Of a stretch of DNA of 45,139 nt, positions 16,621 through 25,098 are shown one piece after another. Source of the DNA: a virus; IMG/VR virus record IMGVR_UViG_3300030329_003224, positions 1 to 45,139 of that record; one strand, 5' to 3'. The notes below the pieces were generated by a model that did no database searches, was not told the DNA's origin, and was given only the letters and a program-made list of their open reading frames with translations. Every line of letters begins with the position of its first letter. Position 1 is the first letter of the stretch. The translations under genes were made by a program, and so were the position numbers.

Positions 16621-18332
16621 TATGATTCCCAAGGCATTTGTCCATCATCTACAATAGATTCTTGCGGTACGAAACTGCCAGACTTAGGCTCCCAAGTAAA
16701 GTAAGACTCAGCCCCATTTTCACCCAAGTTTTGAAACTTAACTTTGAGCACCTTAACCTTAGTATTTTTAGCTTCGTAATCTCTATGGACCAAGAGACCG
16801 TGGTAAGATGCGTCGTACCATTCACCACCTCCCTTGATGTTATACATAGTAGGTTCTTCAATTTTTCCATCATTTCCTTTATACATTTTAGTTGGGTGTG
16901 CTACAATAAATACTAACACATCATACTTTTTAGCAAACATTTCTATTTTAGTTAAATATTCCATTGTATAACGATTAACATCCTCTGTTTTACAATCTAT
17001 ATCTCTAACTTTATTATAAGGATCAATAACTAAACATTTAATACCTTTACGTTTTACTAACTCTGCTCCTTTACGTAATACAGATTCTAAAGTATATCTA
17101 TCCATATCTATAAAGAAATAATTATCATTAACTTTGTCTGCTACTTGTTTCCACTTGTTTCCCCCTATGTCCCCTACACCTGGCATGCCTTGCCATGTCT
17201 TACGCATTAATTTGTGAGCGTGAAGATATGTCGGTTGATTTTCTGGACTAGCAAAAGCAGTTTTCCAGCCATATAAGTTGTTATATCCCACAACCATTTG
17301 ATCAACGAAATCAGACTTACCACTACTAGGAATACCAGTGACAGTAATAAACTGACCAGTATATGTACTAAATATTTTATCAAAGTTAGAAAGCCCAACT
17401 TGATATCCTGGTTTAAAACCGTTTTTAACAAATTCTTTAACTTCATCTTGTATATCATTTAATGTTGTTACTCCTTCTAATGGTACTTGAGTTGCTGTAT
17501 TTATAACATTTCGCAATGCTTCGTGCCCGTGTTCTATTAAATATTCATTCGCATCTTTTTCTCCATTAAAATCTACTAAGTAGCAAACTTCAGCACCAAG
17601 TCTTCTAACAAACTCTTGTTTAAGAGCTTGACCCGGTTCATCAGCATCTACCGCTAATATTATCTTAGTTTTATCTTCAAGATAATCAATACAATTATCT
17701 AAATAATCTAAGTTATTTGAATTCAATGTAGCTCCGTTAGGAACTGATATCGCATTCTTAATACCTGCTTCGTGCAAGGCTAATACATCCATTTCACCTT
17801 CTACAATAACACACCAATCATAACCTACAATACTATTAATATTATAAAATACTTTTTCTGCGCCTTTGTATAATTTGAAATTCTTTCTACCATCTCTATA
17901 TTTCACGTTAATCAATTGATCACCCATGAAATAATTAAATTGAATAGTGTTTTCCGATTTGCCTGTTTGAGGCATGAATTCTTTACCCTCTGTTACTCGT
18001 AAATCTCGCAACGTTTTCTTAGAAATTCCCCTTGTACCAAACCATGTTTCAACATTCGTACTTACCTCGTTAAAGTTGGCGGGTTCATCAGGTCTAATAT
18101 AAACCTTCTCACTTGCGCCCTTGCGTTGATAAGTATGAAGTTGAAATGTTGTATCACAGTTATGACAAGTCCCGAGACCACGTTCCCAATCATATGAAGC
18201 ACACTTAGCTTTTTGATTTTTGGGTTTCCTATCAGATGAACACAGGGGACAAATCCCCTGCGTTGCACCTTCTTTTAGGTTATGTTGATTGAATTTATCA
18301 ACCAAGAATCCATTGATCTCTTCTACACTCAT
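16620..18332 (-). CDS. Primase-helicase (T7 gp4 / Twinkle-like)
   Basis: 570 residues. A zinc-ribbon (Cys28, Cys31, Cys56, Cys59) opens the protein. The TOPRIM primase core follows, with VIVEGEMDVLALHEAG (about residue 170) and AVDADEPGQ (about 228). The C-terminal RecA-like DnaB-type helicase has Walker A GIPSSGKSDF (near 335) and Walker B CLVIDPYNK (near 437). It unwinds the fork and probably primes DNA synthesis. SSB lies directly upstream. No polymerase is seen beside it, unlike in T7. Confidence 0.92.
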   Translation of the reverse strand: MSVEEINGFLVDKFNQHNLKEGATQGICPLCSSDRKPKNQKAKCASYDWERGLGTCHNCDTTFQLHTYQRKGASEKVYIRPDEPANFNEVSTNVETWFGTRGISKKTLRDLRVTEGKEFMPQTGKSENTIQFNYFMGDQLINVKYRDGRKNFKLYKGAEKVFYNINSIVGYDWCVIVEGEMDVLALHEAGIKNAISVPNGATLNSNNLDYLDNCIDYLEDKTKIILAVDADEPGQALKQEFVRRLGAEVCYLVDFNGEKDANEYLIEHGHEALRNVINTATQVPLEGVTTLNDIQDEVKEFVKNGFKPGYQVGLSNFDKIFSTYTGQFITVTGIPSSGKSDFVDQMVVGYNNLYGWKTAFASPENQPTYLHAHKLMRKTWQGMPGVGDIGGNKWKQVADKVNDNYFFIDMDRYTLESVLRKGAELVKRKGIKCLVIDPYNKVRDIDCKTEDVNRYTMEYLTKIEMFAKKYDVLVFIVAHPTKMYKGNDGKIEEPTMYNIKGGGEWYDASYHGLLVHRDYEAKNTKVKVLKVKFQNLGENGAESYFTWEPKSGSFVPQESIVDDGQMPWES

Positions 18333-18641
18333 CTAAAATGGTAGGTCTTCTTCAGCAGCGGCAGGAGCAGGTGCTGGAGCTGAGTTATTATCTCTTGGAG
18401 CGGTGTCAACATTTTGACCGTTAGTCCAAACCACTTTTACATTACCAAGGTAAGTTTTAGGTGCTTTAGCATCTCTTTCTTCCTTAGTTTGTTCTACAAC
18501 TACAGGTCCTTGATTACCAAACTGATCTGTTTCGTCGTTCAAAGTAATTGTAATTGGTAAGTATTTACCTTTTTTACCTACAAAGATTTTATCTTTAGGT
18601 ATATTATTTAGATTAATACTTGTTTTAATAATACTTGCCAT
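18333..18641 (-). CDS. Single-stranded DNA-binding-like protein
   Basis: 102 residues. A short beta-rich domain is followed by an Ala/Pro linker and an acidic end EEDLPF, which resembles the DDIPF tail that bacterial and phage SSBs use to recruit partners. Its place immediately upstream of the primase-helicase supports this. The OB fold cannot be shown from the sequence alone. Confidence 0.7.
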   Translation of the reverse strand: MASIIKTSINLNNIPKDKIFVGKKGKYLPITITLNDETDQFGNQGPVVVEQTKEERDAKAPKTYLGNVKVVWTNGQNVDTAPRDNNSAPAPAPAAAEEDLPF

Positions 18642-18643
18642 AA

Positions 18644-18811
18644 TTAATAATTATTTATTTGGTTAAACATTCTTGTTAATTGCTCTTTGGTAGCACCAGT
18701 ATTTCTTCTAATATTATCTACAGCTTTTACATGGTTTTGATTTGCGTAAAAATTATTAACACTAGTTTTTAATCCTGTTACCGAGCATACTCTTGATTTA
18801 GTTTTTGCCAT
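18644..18811 (-). CDS. Small basic hypothetical protein (55 aa)
   Basis: 55 codons starting MAKTKSRVCSVTGLK and ending RMFNQINNY, filling the space between the exonuclease and SSB genes. It is basic with a helical C-terminal half (NTGATKEQLTRMFNQ) and keeps one Cys. The leader is A-rich like its neighbours. A DNA-binding or regulatory role is possible. Confidence 0.65.
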   Translation of the reverse strand: MAKTKSRVCSVTGLKTSVNNFYANQNHVKAVDNIRRNTGATKEQLTRMFNQINNY

Positions 18812-18820
18812 AATTTTGGT

Positions 18821-19552
18821 TTAAAGGGTTTTACTTATGAAATACTGTTTAGGATCAAAGTCCTTGGTCTTATAAAACAAGTCATAAGCTTCACTTGCTC
18901 TACGCACCTTATCTTCTCCACGTTCATAAAATTGTGGTGAACAATCAAACACACCTAATTGATGTGTTGTTTTATCAATAACTATAAACAACATCTCATA
19001 TCCAAATAATTTACTATAAATATAAGCTTGTGAATCATAGTTAAATTTAGTCGCTGACCATTTAAACTTCTCAATGTCTGCTGTTGTTTTTAAATCAATA
19101 ATTAACTTTTCATCATGATTAACAATATCTGCTTTGCCTTTCCACTTGTTACTAAACAATTCTGTAATCATTGGAACTTCATATTCTACATTACCTAACG
19201 TAATAAGATCTTTACATATATCGTTAGCCATAACTTTCTCTCTCATCAATTCAATTGCGTCTACTTCGTGTTGTAGTAAACACAGTTCACCACCTGATAT
19301 ATCTTTATATTCTTTAGTATTTCTTGTGGTTGACTTAACAACTTTATACTTGTCTATTTTATTTGGTTCTAATATACAAGTGTGGAAATACCCACCAACT
19401 AAAAACGCTGGAGATGGTTTACTTGGTTTGAAGACATTTAACGGATCTTTTAATAATCTACCAACATGGGAGTTAGATAGGAACTGATTACCAAATTCAC
19501 CATAATAGTCTTCATCATTTTGTAGCTTTTGTAATATCTTTTCTTTGTTCAT
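18821..19552 (-). CDS. RecE-like PDDEXK exonuclease
   Basis: 243 residues from the ATG at 19552 (an ATG 24 bases earlier is also in frame). Catalytic landmarks: GGYFHTCILEP (His57), NVEYEVP (Glu123), KGKADIV (Asp142), LIIDLKTT (Asp153, Lys155) and YDSQAYIY, as in exodeoxyribonuclease VIII/DUF3799 proteins. It resects DNA ends for annealing by the ERF protein, whose gene overlaps its start by 38 bases. Confidence 0.83.
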   Translation of the reverse strand: MNKEKILQKLQNDEDYYGEFGNQFLSNSHVGRLLKDPLNVFKPSKPSPAFLVGGYFHTCILEPNKIDKYKVVKSTTRNTKEYKDISGGELCLLQHEVDAIELMREKVMANDICKDLITLGNVEYEVPMITELFSNKWKGKADIVNHDEKLIIDLKTTADIEKFKWSATKFNYDSQAYIYSKLFGYEMLFIVIDKTTHQLGVFDCSPQFYERGEDKVRRASEAYDLFYKTKDFDPKQYFISKTL

Positions 19553-20069
19553 TTGTAAGTTTATATTTAGATTCAATAGCTTCTATCTTACCACCAGCAG
19601 CTACATATTCTCTAGCTTTTTGTAGTTGTTCAGCTGTTATATTTGGTTTAGCAGCTTGTTTAATTTTATCTACAGCTTTAGATGGTTTTTGAGAATCCGC
19701 ATCTTCGGTATCGTCAATAAGTAATAGGTTACCCAAGGCATATTTCTTACCGTAAGTTGATGCCGCACCAAACTGTTGAGCGGTTTGCATACCTTTTTGA
19801 TTAAGGTCTACACCTACTAGAGCGGTCGCGTGTATAGCATTTTCGCCATCTGATATAGTTGCTGTTGATTGAATTGTTGGAACAGGGTCTGTACCAATGA
19901 TCTCTTCATTGATTGTAACAGTGACGCCTTGTTCGATTAAGAAAGGCTTTATAGCCTCGAGGATATCCTCTGATTTACGGAAGTAATACTTACCGAACGA
20001 GTTGTAACTCGATTTTTTTGCTTTTAGCTTAGTCTGTATGACTGCTAGTTTTTGGTTTAATTCTTTCAT
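19515..20069 (-). CDS. erf: ERF-family single-strand annealing protein
   Basis: 184 residues. The ERF signature is visible: SYNSFGKYYFRKSEDILEAI (about 20-39), then QFGAASTYGKKYALGNLLLI (about 98-117). The C-terminal 60 residues form a basic helical tail. These proteins anneal complementary strands, and the pair with the RecE-like exonuclease forms a phage recombination module. Confidence 0.88.
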   Translation of the reverse strand: MKELNQKLAVIQTKLKAKKSSYNSFGKYYFRKSEDILEAIKPFLIEQGVTVTINEEIIGTDPVPTIQSTATISDGENAIHATALVGVDLNQKGMQTAQQFGAASTYGKKYALGNLLLIDDTEDADSQKPSKAVDKIKQAAKPNITAEQLQKAREYVAAGGKIEAIESKYKLTNEQRKDITKATK

Positions 20070-20140
20070 AATTTGGTCTTTTGGTGTGTATATATAATTA
20101 CACGTTTTTTATTAAATTTACATTTTTCACTTGTTCTAAC

Positions 20141-20896
20141 TTACAGATAATCAATCACTTGTGAGTGGTCTACATTCTCTATAAGTTTTTGTACTGCTTG
20201 CTTTTTTAATTGCGAAACTCTTACATAAGCAGCTGATCCTTCTATATCTAAATATTTAGCTATTTCATTCGCAGAATGCTTATCACAATCTAAACCGTAA
20301 CTCAGTCTTAACACGTGAAATTCTTTATCATTTAAATGTTGTTTTAATAAAGAGGTTAAATACATATTTAAAAACTCTTGATTATATGGTTCTGATTTAT
20401 CTTCAATTTGATAAAGAGTATCATCTTCATCTCTTACGGCATCAATACTTAAAAATATACTATTAAAAAACATTGCTACAGCTTTTTTATCTTTACCAAA
20501 GTTTTTACGTATGCTATTTGTTACGTGTTCTGGCAATCTCATTTGTCCTCTATTTATATCTATAGCTCTTCGTATTCCTCCTTTAATTCTTTTAGATAGA
20601 AATGATTTCATTGTTTTTTCTTTATCGTCAGAATCATTTATCATATCCCAATCGATGCGATCTGTTGCTTTTATTAAGTTTAAACTTCCTTCTTGTATTA
20701 AATCTGTTATAGCCATAACTCCTGATGCTTGTTGAGATGTTGCAAATTTTCTAGCTATATTTTCTACTAAAGGTAAAAACGTAGTTACTAATTCATCTCT
20801 AGTATATTCATGATAGTCTTTTTTCTTTAATCTTTTTAATGTGGCTTCAAGATCTTCTTTATATCTTATATAGTTTTGTATATTATAGTGTTTCAT
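20141..20896 (-). CDS. RNA polymerase sigma-70 family factor
   Basis: 251 residues. Region 2 is seen as FLPLVENIARKFA ... ITDLIQEGSLNLIKATDRID and FLSKRIKGGIRRAI; region 4 as LRLSYGLDCDKHSANEIAKYL with a helix-turn-helix ending in RVSQLKKQAVQKL. It should redirect host RNA polymerase to phage promoters. The five-copy 31-bp element at 24.2-26.8 kb is a candidate target, though this is only inferred. It is preceded by an HTH gene two bases away. Confidence 0.88.
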   Translation of the reverse strand: MKHYNIQNYIRYKEDLEATLKRLKKKDYHEYTRDELVTTFLPLVENIARKFATSQQASGVMAITDLIQEGSLNLIKATDRIDWDMINDSDDKEKTMKSFLSKRIKGGIRRAIDINRGQMRLPEHVTNSIRKNFGKDKKAVAMFFNSIFLSIDAVRDEDDTLYQIEDKSEPYNQEFLNMYLTSLLKQHLNDKEFHVLRLSYGLDCDKHSANEIAKYLDIEGSAAYVRVSQLKKQAVQKLIENVDHSQVIDYL

Positions 20897-20898
20897 TT

Positions 20899-21519
20899 TT
20901 ATAGTTGTTGGTTTAATAATTCTTTTTCTCGTTTTAATTCTTCACACATATTTCTATGTATGGTTCTACTTGAACAGTTTAACAAACCTGCTATTTTTCC
21001 TATAGTAATTTTCTTACCCCAATCATTTAAATCTAACATGCATTGATATATGTCGTCTGCGTGTATGCGTTTTGATCTACCTATTAACTCACCCACAATA
21101 CGTAATTTTTCTTCTTTACTCATACGGTTATTTGGTTTAAATATAACTTTACGTAGTTTATTTTTAGGTGGTTCATCTAAATCTAACATTGATACTTCAT
21201 ATACTATTTTACGTAACAACTCATCATGTATGTTAAAACTAATAAATCCATTTGCTTTGTGACATATAATTTCTGCTAATCTTAAAAAATCGTCTTGATC
21301 TAGTTTTGGATTAAGATACCAAAGCACAAGCAAATGCCACTTAAGAGATTTATACGTAGTTATTTTAGCGGAAGATCTAAATAGTTCATAACATTCATAT
21401 GTACCATTTAAATAAAACATATATACTTCATTCTCTTGATCTGGTATATCTGTTATTGGTTTTCTACGGTATACGATGCGGTGATCGTTTAAATACTTAA
21501 GGTTTCTCTTGTGTGACAT
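20899..21519 (-). CDS. Putative helix-turn-helix protein
   Basis: 206 residues. The body is mostly helical with no recognised family. The C-terminus holds a likely helix-turn-helix: ITIGKIAGLLNCSSRTIHRNM (about 171-191). It lies just upstream of the sigma factor and may regulate early genes or act with it. It could also be a replication initiator. Confidence 0.7.
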   Translation of the reverse strand: MSHKRNLKYLNDHRIVYRRKPITDIPDQENEVYMFYLNGTYECYELFRSSAKITTYKSLKWHLLVLWYLNPKLDQDDFLRLAEIICHKANGFISFNIHDELLRKIVYEVSMLDLDEPPKNKLRKVIFKPNNRMSKEEKLRIVGELIGRSKRIHADDIYQCMLDLNDWGKKITIGKIAGLLNCSSRTIHRNMCEELKREKELLNQQL

Positions 21520-21526
21520 TAGCTTA

Positions 21527-21661
21527 TTACTCTTTTATATTAGGGGCTGTTGTCACAGTCCCCTGTGGTTTTAATGTTGTAAAAACAATTCTTGTTTCGT
21601 TATCATTAGGATATTTTATTTCATTCCATATTCTAATTCTTTCTTTTAATTCTTTATTCAT
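21527..21661 (-). CDS. Small hypothetical protein (44 aa)
   Basis: 44 codons from the ATG at 21661, which overlaps the end of the ligase gene by 8 bases. It begins MNKELKERIRIWNEIKYP and ends LKPQGTVTTAPNIKE. An earlier in-frame ATG at 21718 lies deep within the ligase and is less likely. The function is unknown. Confidence 0.6.
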   Translation of the reverse strand: MNKELKERIRIWNEIKYPNDNETRIVFTTLKPQGTVTTAPNIKE

Positions 21662-22511
21662 AATCTCTAATACATTTAAATAATGGGTGTCTATAACTAC
21701 CAGCGTTAGTTCGTTCAAAGTATGTGAACGTAGCTGTTTTACCTACATATCCTTTCATTACTTCAAAATTATCTTGAAGATATTTGAACTTATCCATAAC
21801 TGGCATACCAAATATATTACCTTCAAAATCTTGAGCCATAAATTTACCTATAGTACCTTTACGTTTACCTTTACCCTCAACCCAATCAAGTAATAAGGCT
21901 TCAGTATCATGAAAGTCTTTAAACTTACGTAGATTCCATGATCTACCACATTTATACGTGTCATTAGTACGCAAAATAGAACCTTCGTAACCAGCTGATA
22001 AATGACTTTTGTGAAAAGCCTTAGCATCGTCATCACTAGCACAGTATACAGTAGGCACGTGTTTTACACAGTGATTGCGAGGTACAGCTTGTGTGATAAA
22101 AGTTTTACGTTCTTCAAATGTTTTAGTTTCATCGATTGTATCATAACAATGAAATTGTACCATCTTAGATGATTCTAAACGGTCCTCGTCTGTTGGTTTT
22201 GTTTTTCTGACTAACGATATAATCTTTTCAAAATTGTCTTTTAGATCATGATTATACAATTCACCATCTAATATAGCATTAGGGTTAAGAGCAAACCAAG
22301 GTTTAAGATTAAATAGTATATGATCTATATTTTTCCATTGTTTACCTGTTCGTGAATATGCTACAACATCATAACCCATATCAAATGGTAGTTTTTCAGC
22401 TTGTATTAAACACCTAACACCATCAAGTTTTGGTTGCATAAATATTTTATCATTATAGTTAATTGGTTTGTCGCTTACTGGATAAGCTAGCATTGGTTTC
22501 TTTTTCATCAT
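21654..22511 (-). CDS. ATP-dependent DNA ligase
   Basis: 285 residues. The nucleotidyl transferase motifs are in order: I QPKLDGVR (Lys28 is the adenylated residue), III ILDGELY (near 101), IV YEGSILR (near 177) and V LRKFKDF (near 193). A short OB-type domain follows (near 205-285). It is a compact ligase that seals nicks after replication and recombination. Confidence 0.9.
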   Translation of the reverse strand: MMKKKPMLAYPVSDKPINYNDKIFMQPKLDGVRCLIQAEKLPFDMGYDVVAYSRTGKQWKNIDHILFNLKPWFALNPNAILDGELYNHDLKDNFEKIISLVRKTKPTDEDRLESSKMVQFHCYDTIDETKTFEERKTFITQAVPRNHCVKHVPTVYCASDDDAKAFHKSHLSAGYEGSILRTNDTYKCGRSWNLRKFKDFHDTEALLLDWVEGKGKRKGTIGKFMAQDFEGNIFGMPVMDKFKYLQDNFEVMKGYVGKTATFTYFERTNAGSYRHPLFKCIRDYE

Positions 22512-22852
22512 TTGTTTTTCTTTTTTAATATTCTATTTACCTCGTTCATTCTGTCTTTAATGATAGCACATTTTTCATACTCTTCATTCTCTTGAAATAT
22601 ATTCATAAGCGTCATTAATTTAGCTGCTTCACCTAAAGCATCTTCTTCTTCGGTTAACTCTAAATCCTTATAAGCTAATCCCCAAGCTAAGTTTGATTGA
22701 CTAGCGTGATTAAACCAATCTTCCATAGATTTTAATTTAACCATTCTACTTACTACTTTGATAGCCAATGCGTTAAGCTCAGCATCATTCATTCTTAATT
22801 CTTTTAATACCTCAAGTATTTGTTTGTTTGTTACCCTTTTATTATCCGTCAT
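22508..22852 (-). CDS. Hypothetical helical protein with UVR-like motif
   Basis: 114 residues, nearly all helical. The end (ENEEYEKCAIIKDRMNEVNR, about residues 89-108) resembles the UVR motif by which UvrB, UvrC and related proteins pair. No nuclease or ATPase motif is present. It could be an adaptor that binds a host UVR-motif protein; this is a weak inference. Confidence 0.65.
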   Translation of the reverse strand: MTDNKRVTNKQILEVLKELRMNDAELNALAIKVVSRMVKLKSMEDWFNHASQSNLAWGLAYKDLELTEEEDALGEAAKLMTLMNIFQENEEYEKCAIIKDRMNEVNRILKKKNK

Positions 22853-23207
22853 AGTCTGTATTTTGTTTGTATTTACCTATTAATTTATCTGCTCTTCCTA
22901 CGAATATACATTCACCAATTTGATCTACAAATGGTCGTACTTCAAATATACTTATCCAAGCTTCTGCTTGTGGTTTCTGCCATATATAATATATATATTC
23001 TAAATCACTGTGTTTAGTGTCTAAATGTTCTATTTCCCAATTAGTTATTTTAGTTGAATCTAATAATGACTCAGCTATATCTACTCCTAATCCTTCAGGA
23101 TAACCATCGCTATGTTTATAAAATTGTGCGTGGATTTGTTTTGGATGCTCGTTAAACGTTACTCCTTCTTCACGTGTAGCGAATCTAATTTGTGCTCTTG
23201 TACTCAT
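22842..23207 (-). CDS. Conserved phage protein of MSTRAQIxF type
   Basis: 121 residues starting MSTRAQIRFATREEG and containing FYKHSDGYPEGLG, a combination found in many phage and some plasmid proteins of unknown function. It overlaps the next gene by 11 bases. The domain is small and mixed alpha/beta. Confidence 0.75.
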   Translation of the reverse strand: MSTRAQIRFATREEGVTFNEHPKQIHAQFYKHSDGYPEGLGVDIAESLLDSTKITNWEIEHLDTKHSDLEYIYYIWQKPQAEAWISIFEVRPFVDQIGECIFVGRADKLIGKYKQNTDYDG

Positions 23208-23210
23208 AAT

Positions 23211-23474
23211 TTAATCTAATAATACCATATAAGCTTCAGCGTTATGCTTTCTAAACCAATCAAGACCTTTTCTAAGTTCTTGTATATGATGTGGTGTGTT
23301 AAATATACCCATTTCAGCAACCATAGTTGCGCCTATTATAAAGTCATACATAGATAACTCTATATTGTTTAGCTCATATTCTTCTCCGGAAAATCTGTTC
23401 CGTACAGTACCTCCTTCTTTATATAGTTCACCATTGAACCATTTAGGTAATTTTTGTTTAATCTTTATGTTCAT
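23211..23474 (-). CDS. Hypothetical protein (87 aa)
   Basis: 87 residues. A basic start (MNIKIKQKLPKWFNGELY) is followed by a helical C-terminal half (LRKGLDWFRKHNAEAYMVLLD). No membrane helix or catalytic motif is visible. Its start lies within the 3' end of the small gene upstream, so the two are coupled. Confidence 0.7.
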   Translation of the reverse strand: MNIKIKQKLPKWFNGELYKEGGTVRNRFSGEEYELNNIELSMYDFIIGATMVAEMGIFNTPHHIQELRKGLDWFRKHNAEAYMVLLD

Positions 23475-23592
23475 CTTTTTTCTTTTTTAGTTTTTTAAAT
23501 TCTTTATCATATGGTATTTGTGTGAAAATTACTTCAAATAAACATATAAATATAATACCTAGGAATATTCCTGCAAATAATTCTACTGTCAT
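23458..23592 (-). CDS. Small membrane protein (44 aa)
   Basis: 44 codons: MTVELFAGIFLGIIFICLFE gives one transmembrane helix, followed by a Lys-rich tail (FKKLKKKKDEHKD). Its ATG overlaps the stop of the gene before it (ATGA) and its 3' end overlaps the next gene by 17 bases, both strong signs of real coding. It is probably an inner-membrane peptide of unknown function. Confidence 0.65.
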   Translation of the reverse strand: MTVELFAGIFLGIIFICLFEVIFTQIPYDKEFKKLKKKKDEHKD

Positions 23593-23864
23593 ATCTCTAA
23601 ATTATAATATTTATGATAATATTCCACTGTTGTATTTATAATATTTCTACCTGTTGCGGTATGAAATCCATAATTATGTGTGTGTAATGATGGTATTGGG
23701 TCGTTAAAACATAGTAGTTTTAAGAAATCTAAAGCGTTTTTGTGACTAAATCTTCTAACTGCATCATTACAAGCACAAGCTAAGCAATCAGGACAATGTC
23801 TTAATTTTTCATCTGTTCGTGAAGCAAAATAATCTTTTACTTTTTGTTTATTGATTTGTCTCAT
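23589..23864 (-). CDS. Hypothetical Cys-rich protein (91 aa)
   Basis: 91 residues. CPDCLACACNDAV (about residues 24-36) places four Cys in a short stretch, and more His and Cys follow, so metal binding is likely. The family is unknown. It overlaps both neighbours. Confidence 0.7.
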   Translation of the reverse strand: MRQINKQKVKDYFASRTDEKLRHCPDCLACACNDAVRRFSHKNALDFLKLLCFNDPIPSLHTHNYGFHTATGRNIINTTVEYYHKYYNLEI

Positions 23865-24189
23865 CTTCTATTACTTTAAATTGTTTTTCAATATTTTTTA
23901 CTATTGCTTCTACTAATTCATATGTATCAGTGAAAGTTAAACTACTAAGTTCTATTTTGTTGTCATAATCTAAGTTAAACTCATAATCAAACATACCACA
24001 ATCAAGGTCATAATTACCTAATGCGCTATCAACCGCATCGTTTACAATATCTAATTGTAACGCTGTTATTTCTGGTTTATTAACATCTTCTAATTCTTGT
24101 TGTTTAGCTTTTAAGTCCATATTTAATTGACTTATTTTCTCTTGTAAGCCTTTTACTGTAGCTTCTAACAGTTCTTTGTTTTCTGACAT
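23848..24189 (-). CDS. Hypothetical protein with N-terminal coiled coil
   Basis: 113 residues. Residues 1-40 form a heptad-rich coiled coil, followed by an acidic mixed domain (ALGNYDLDCGMFDYEFNLDY). It is the first gene after promoter copy P1 and thus may start the long leftward operon running to 11182. The function is unknown. Confidence 0.7.
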   Translation of the reverse strand: MSENKELLEATVKGLQEKISQLNMDLKAKQQELEDVNKPEITALQLDIVNDAVDSALGNYDLDCGMFDYEFNLDYDNKIELSSLTFTDTYELVEAIVKNIEKQFKVIEDETNQ

Positions 24190-24212
24190 ATTATTTAATT
24201 TTATTTGTTATT

Positions 24213-24243
24213 ATTATCCAATTCTTGTCGTATTTAGTTTGTA
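24213..24243 (-). promoter_or_regulatory. Phage promoter copy P1
   Basis: The leftward strand reads TACAAA-N2-AAATAC-N9-TGGATAAT, the same 31-base layout as four other copies. It lies 24 bases upstream of the ATG at 24189 and just downstream of a GC-rich structured island. It probably drives the long replication operon. Confidence 0.75.
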
Positions 24244-24248
24244 ATAAA

Positions 24249-24373
24249 ACGAGGTCGGGCAGGTGTGGTTCTTCTCCGAGTTTCGGTGAGCCGAGTTTCG
24301 GAACTTGCTTTATCCCGCCGTTTGTATCGTGGTATTTTAAATTGTACCTAATACGTTACCACCCTCACCTCGT
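24249..24373 (-). ncRNA. GC-rich structured island 1 (possible terminator or RNA)
   Basis: The outer arms ACGAGGT and ACCTCGT pair perfectly. Within lie GGTGGT/ACCAC-type pairs and two direct copies of ccgagtttcgg (24276-24286 and 24291-24301), each able to form a 4-bp hairpin. No frame is open through it. On the leftward strand the arm is followed by TTTTATT and then promoter P1, as a terminator-promoter pair would be. Whether it is a terminator, a processed RNA or a structured leader cannot be decided here. Confidence 0.45.
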
Positions 24374-24374
24374 A

Positions 24375-24515
24375 TTAATTTTCATACCAAACACCATATA
24401 CTTTAACGCCTTTAGTCTCGCAATATAGTATTTTTTTCTTTATTGGTTTTTCGTTTAACTGGCTTTTGTCCCAGTATTTTGGATTTTTGCTGTTCAATTT
24501 TCTCTTTTTTGGCAT
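24375..24515 (-). CDS. Small basic hypothetical protein (46 aa)
   Basis: 46 codons beginning MPKKRKLNSKNPKYWDK and ending TKGVKVYGVWYEN. The composition (Trp, Tyr and Cys well placed) looks protein-like. It overlaps the 55-codon frame at 24412-24579 by about 100 bases in a different frame. Its stop is two bases from the arm of the structured island. Confidence 0.5.
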   Translation of the reverse strand: MPKKRKLNSKNPKYWDKSQLNEKPIKKKILYCETKGVKVYGVWYEN

Positions 24516-24579
24516 ATTCTTCTAAGTTTTTTTCTAATTTATTATTATCTCTTATAAAAAATTCTATTATTTTTCTCAT
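24412..24579 (-). CDS. Small Lys/Glu-rich hypothetical protein (55 aa)
   Basis: 55 codons starting MRKIIEFFIRDNNKLEKNLE, with an ATGA overlap to the gene upstream that supports this start. The first half looks like a genuine helix. The second half is low-complexity and shares its DNA with the 24375-24515 gene in another frame. Either both are translated or a frameshift joins the two halves. Confidence 0.5.
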   Translation of the reverse strand: MRKIIEFFIRDNNKLEKNLEEYAKKEKIEQQKSKILGQKPVKRKTNKEKNTILRD

Positions 24580-25094
24580 ATTACTTCATATCTTTGTCCA
24601 TCTATTATTATATCTATTTCAGGTGCTTTACGATTGTTCTCACACTCATTACATTTCTGCTCATATCTCCATTTAGGTATATATTCACCATCTACTACTT
24701 GATTAGCTCGTTTTATGTAATAGTTTTTGAGACAATAGCTTATTAAGTATTCTAATCTATCTATTTCTATTGGTATTAGTACACGCTCTTTGCCTACATA
24801 TTTTCTATAATCACCGTTAGATAGTTTATAATATCTTGGTTCACCATCAACCTGTTTGTTTAATTGGTAATTACTATATCCACTATTTTGATTACGTACA
24901 TAACCAGTTTTAAAACTAGCTACTTCAATAAGTTTTCCACCCCACTCATTTTTGATTGGTAATCGCCATACTATTGTACCGTTTTTATCTTGTCTATAAG
25001 TTGTAATATCTTCAATACCAAGTAGTTGCATTTGCTCTAATACTTTCTCGTATCTTGTATCACCTATGTATTTGTCTTCGTTTAATTTACTCAT
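24576..25094 (-). CDS. Hypothetical protein (172 aa)
   Basis: 172 residues, soluble, mixed charge. Recognisable pieces are a helical N-terminus (TRYEKVLEQMQLLGIEDITTY), a Tyr-rich middle (YSNYQLNKQ...PRYYKLSNGDYRKY), and a CNEC pair with another Cys upstream, which may bind zinc. No family was recognised. It belongs to the unit driven by promoter copy P2. Confidence 0.7.
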   Translation of the reverse strand: MSKLNEDKYIGDTRYEKVLEQMQLLGIEDITTYRQDKNGTIVWRLPIKNEWGGKLIEVASFKTGYVRNQNSGYSNYQLNKQVDGEPRYYKLSNGDYRKYVGKERVLIPIEIDRLEYLISYCLKNYYIKRANQVVDGEYIPKWRYEQKCNECENNRKAPEIDIIIDGQRYEVI

Positions 25095-25098
25095 AATT

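Noticed and set aside
24249-24373. Hammerhead ribozyme in GC island 1
   Set aside because: GAAA strings are present, but the CUGANGA core is missing on both strands.
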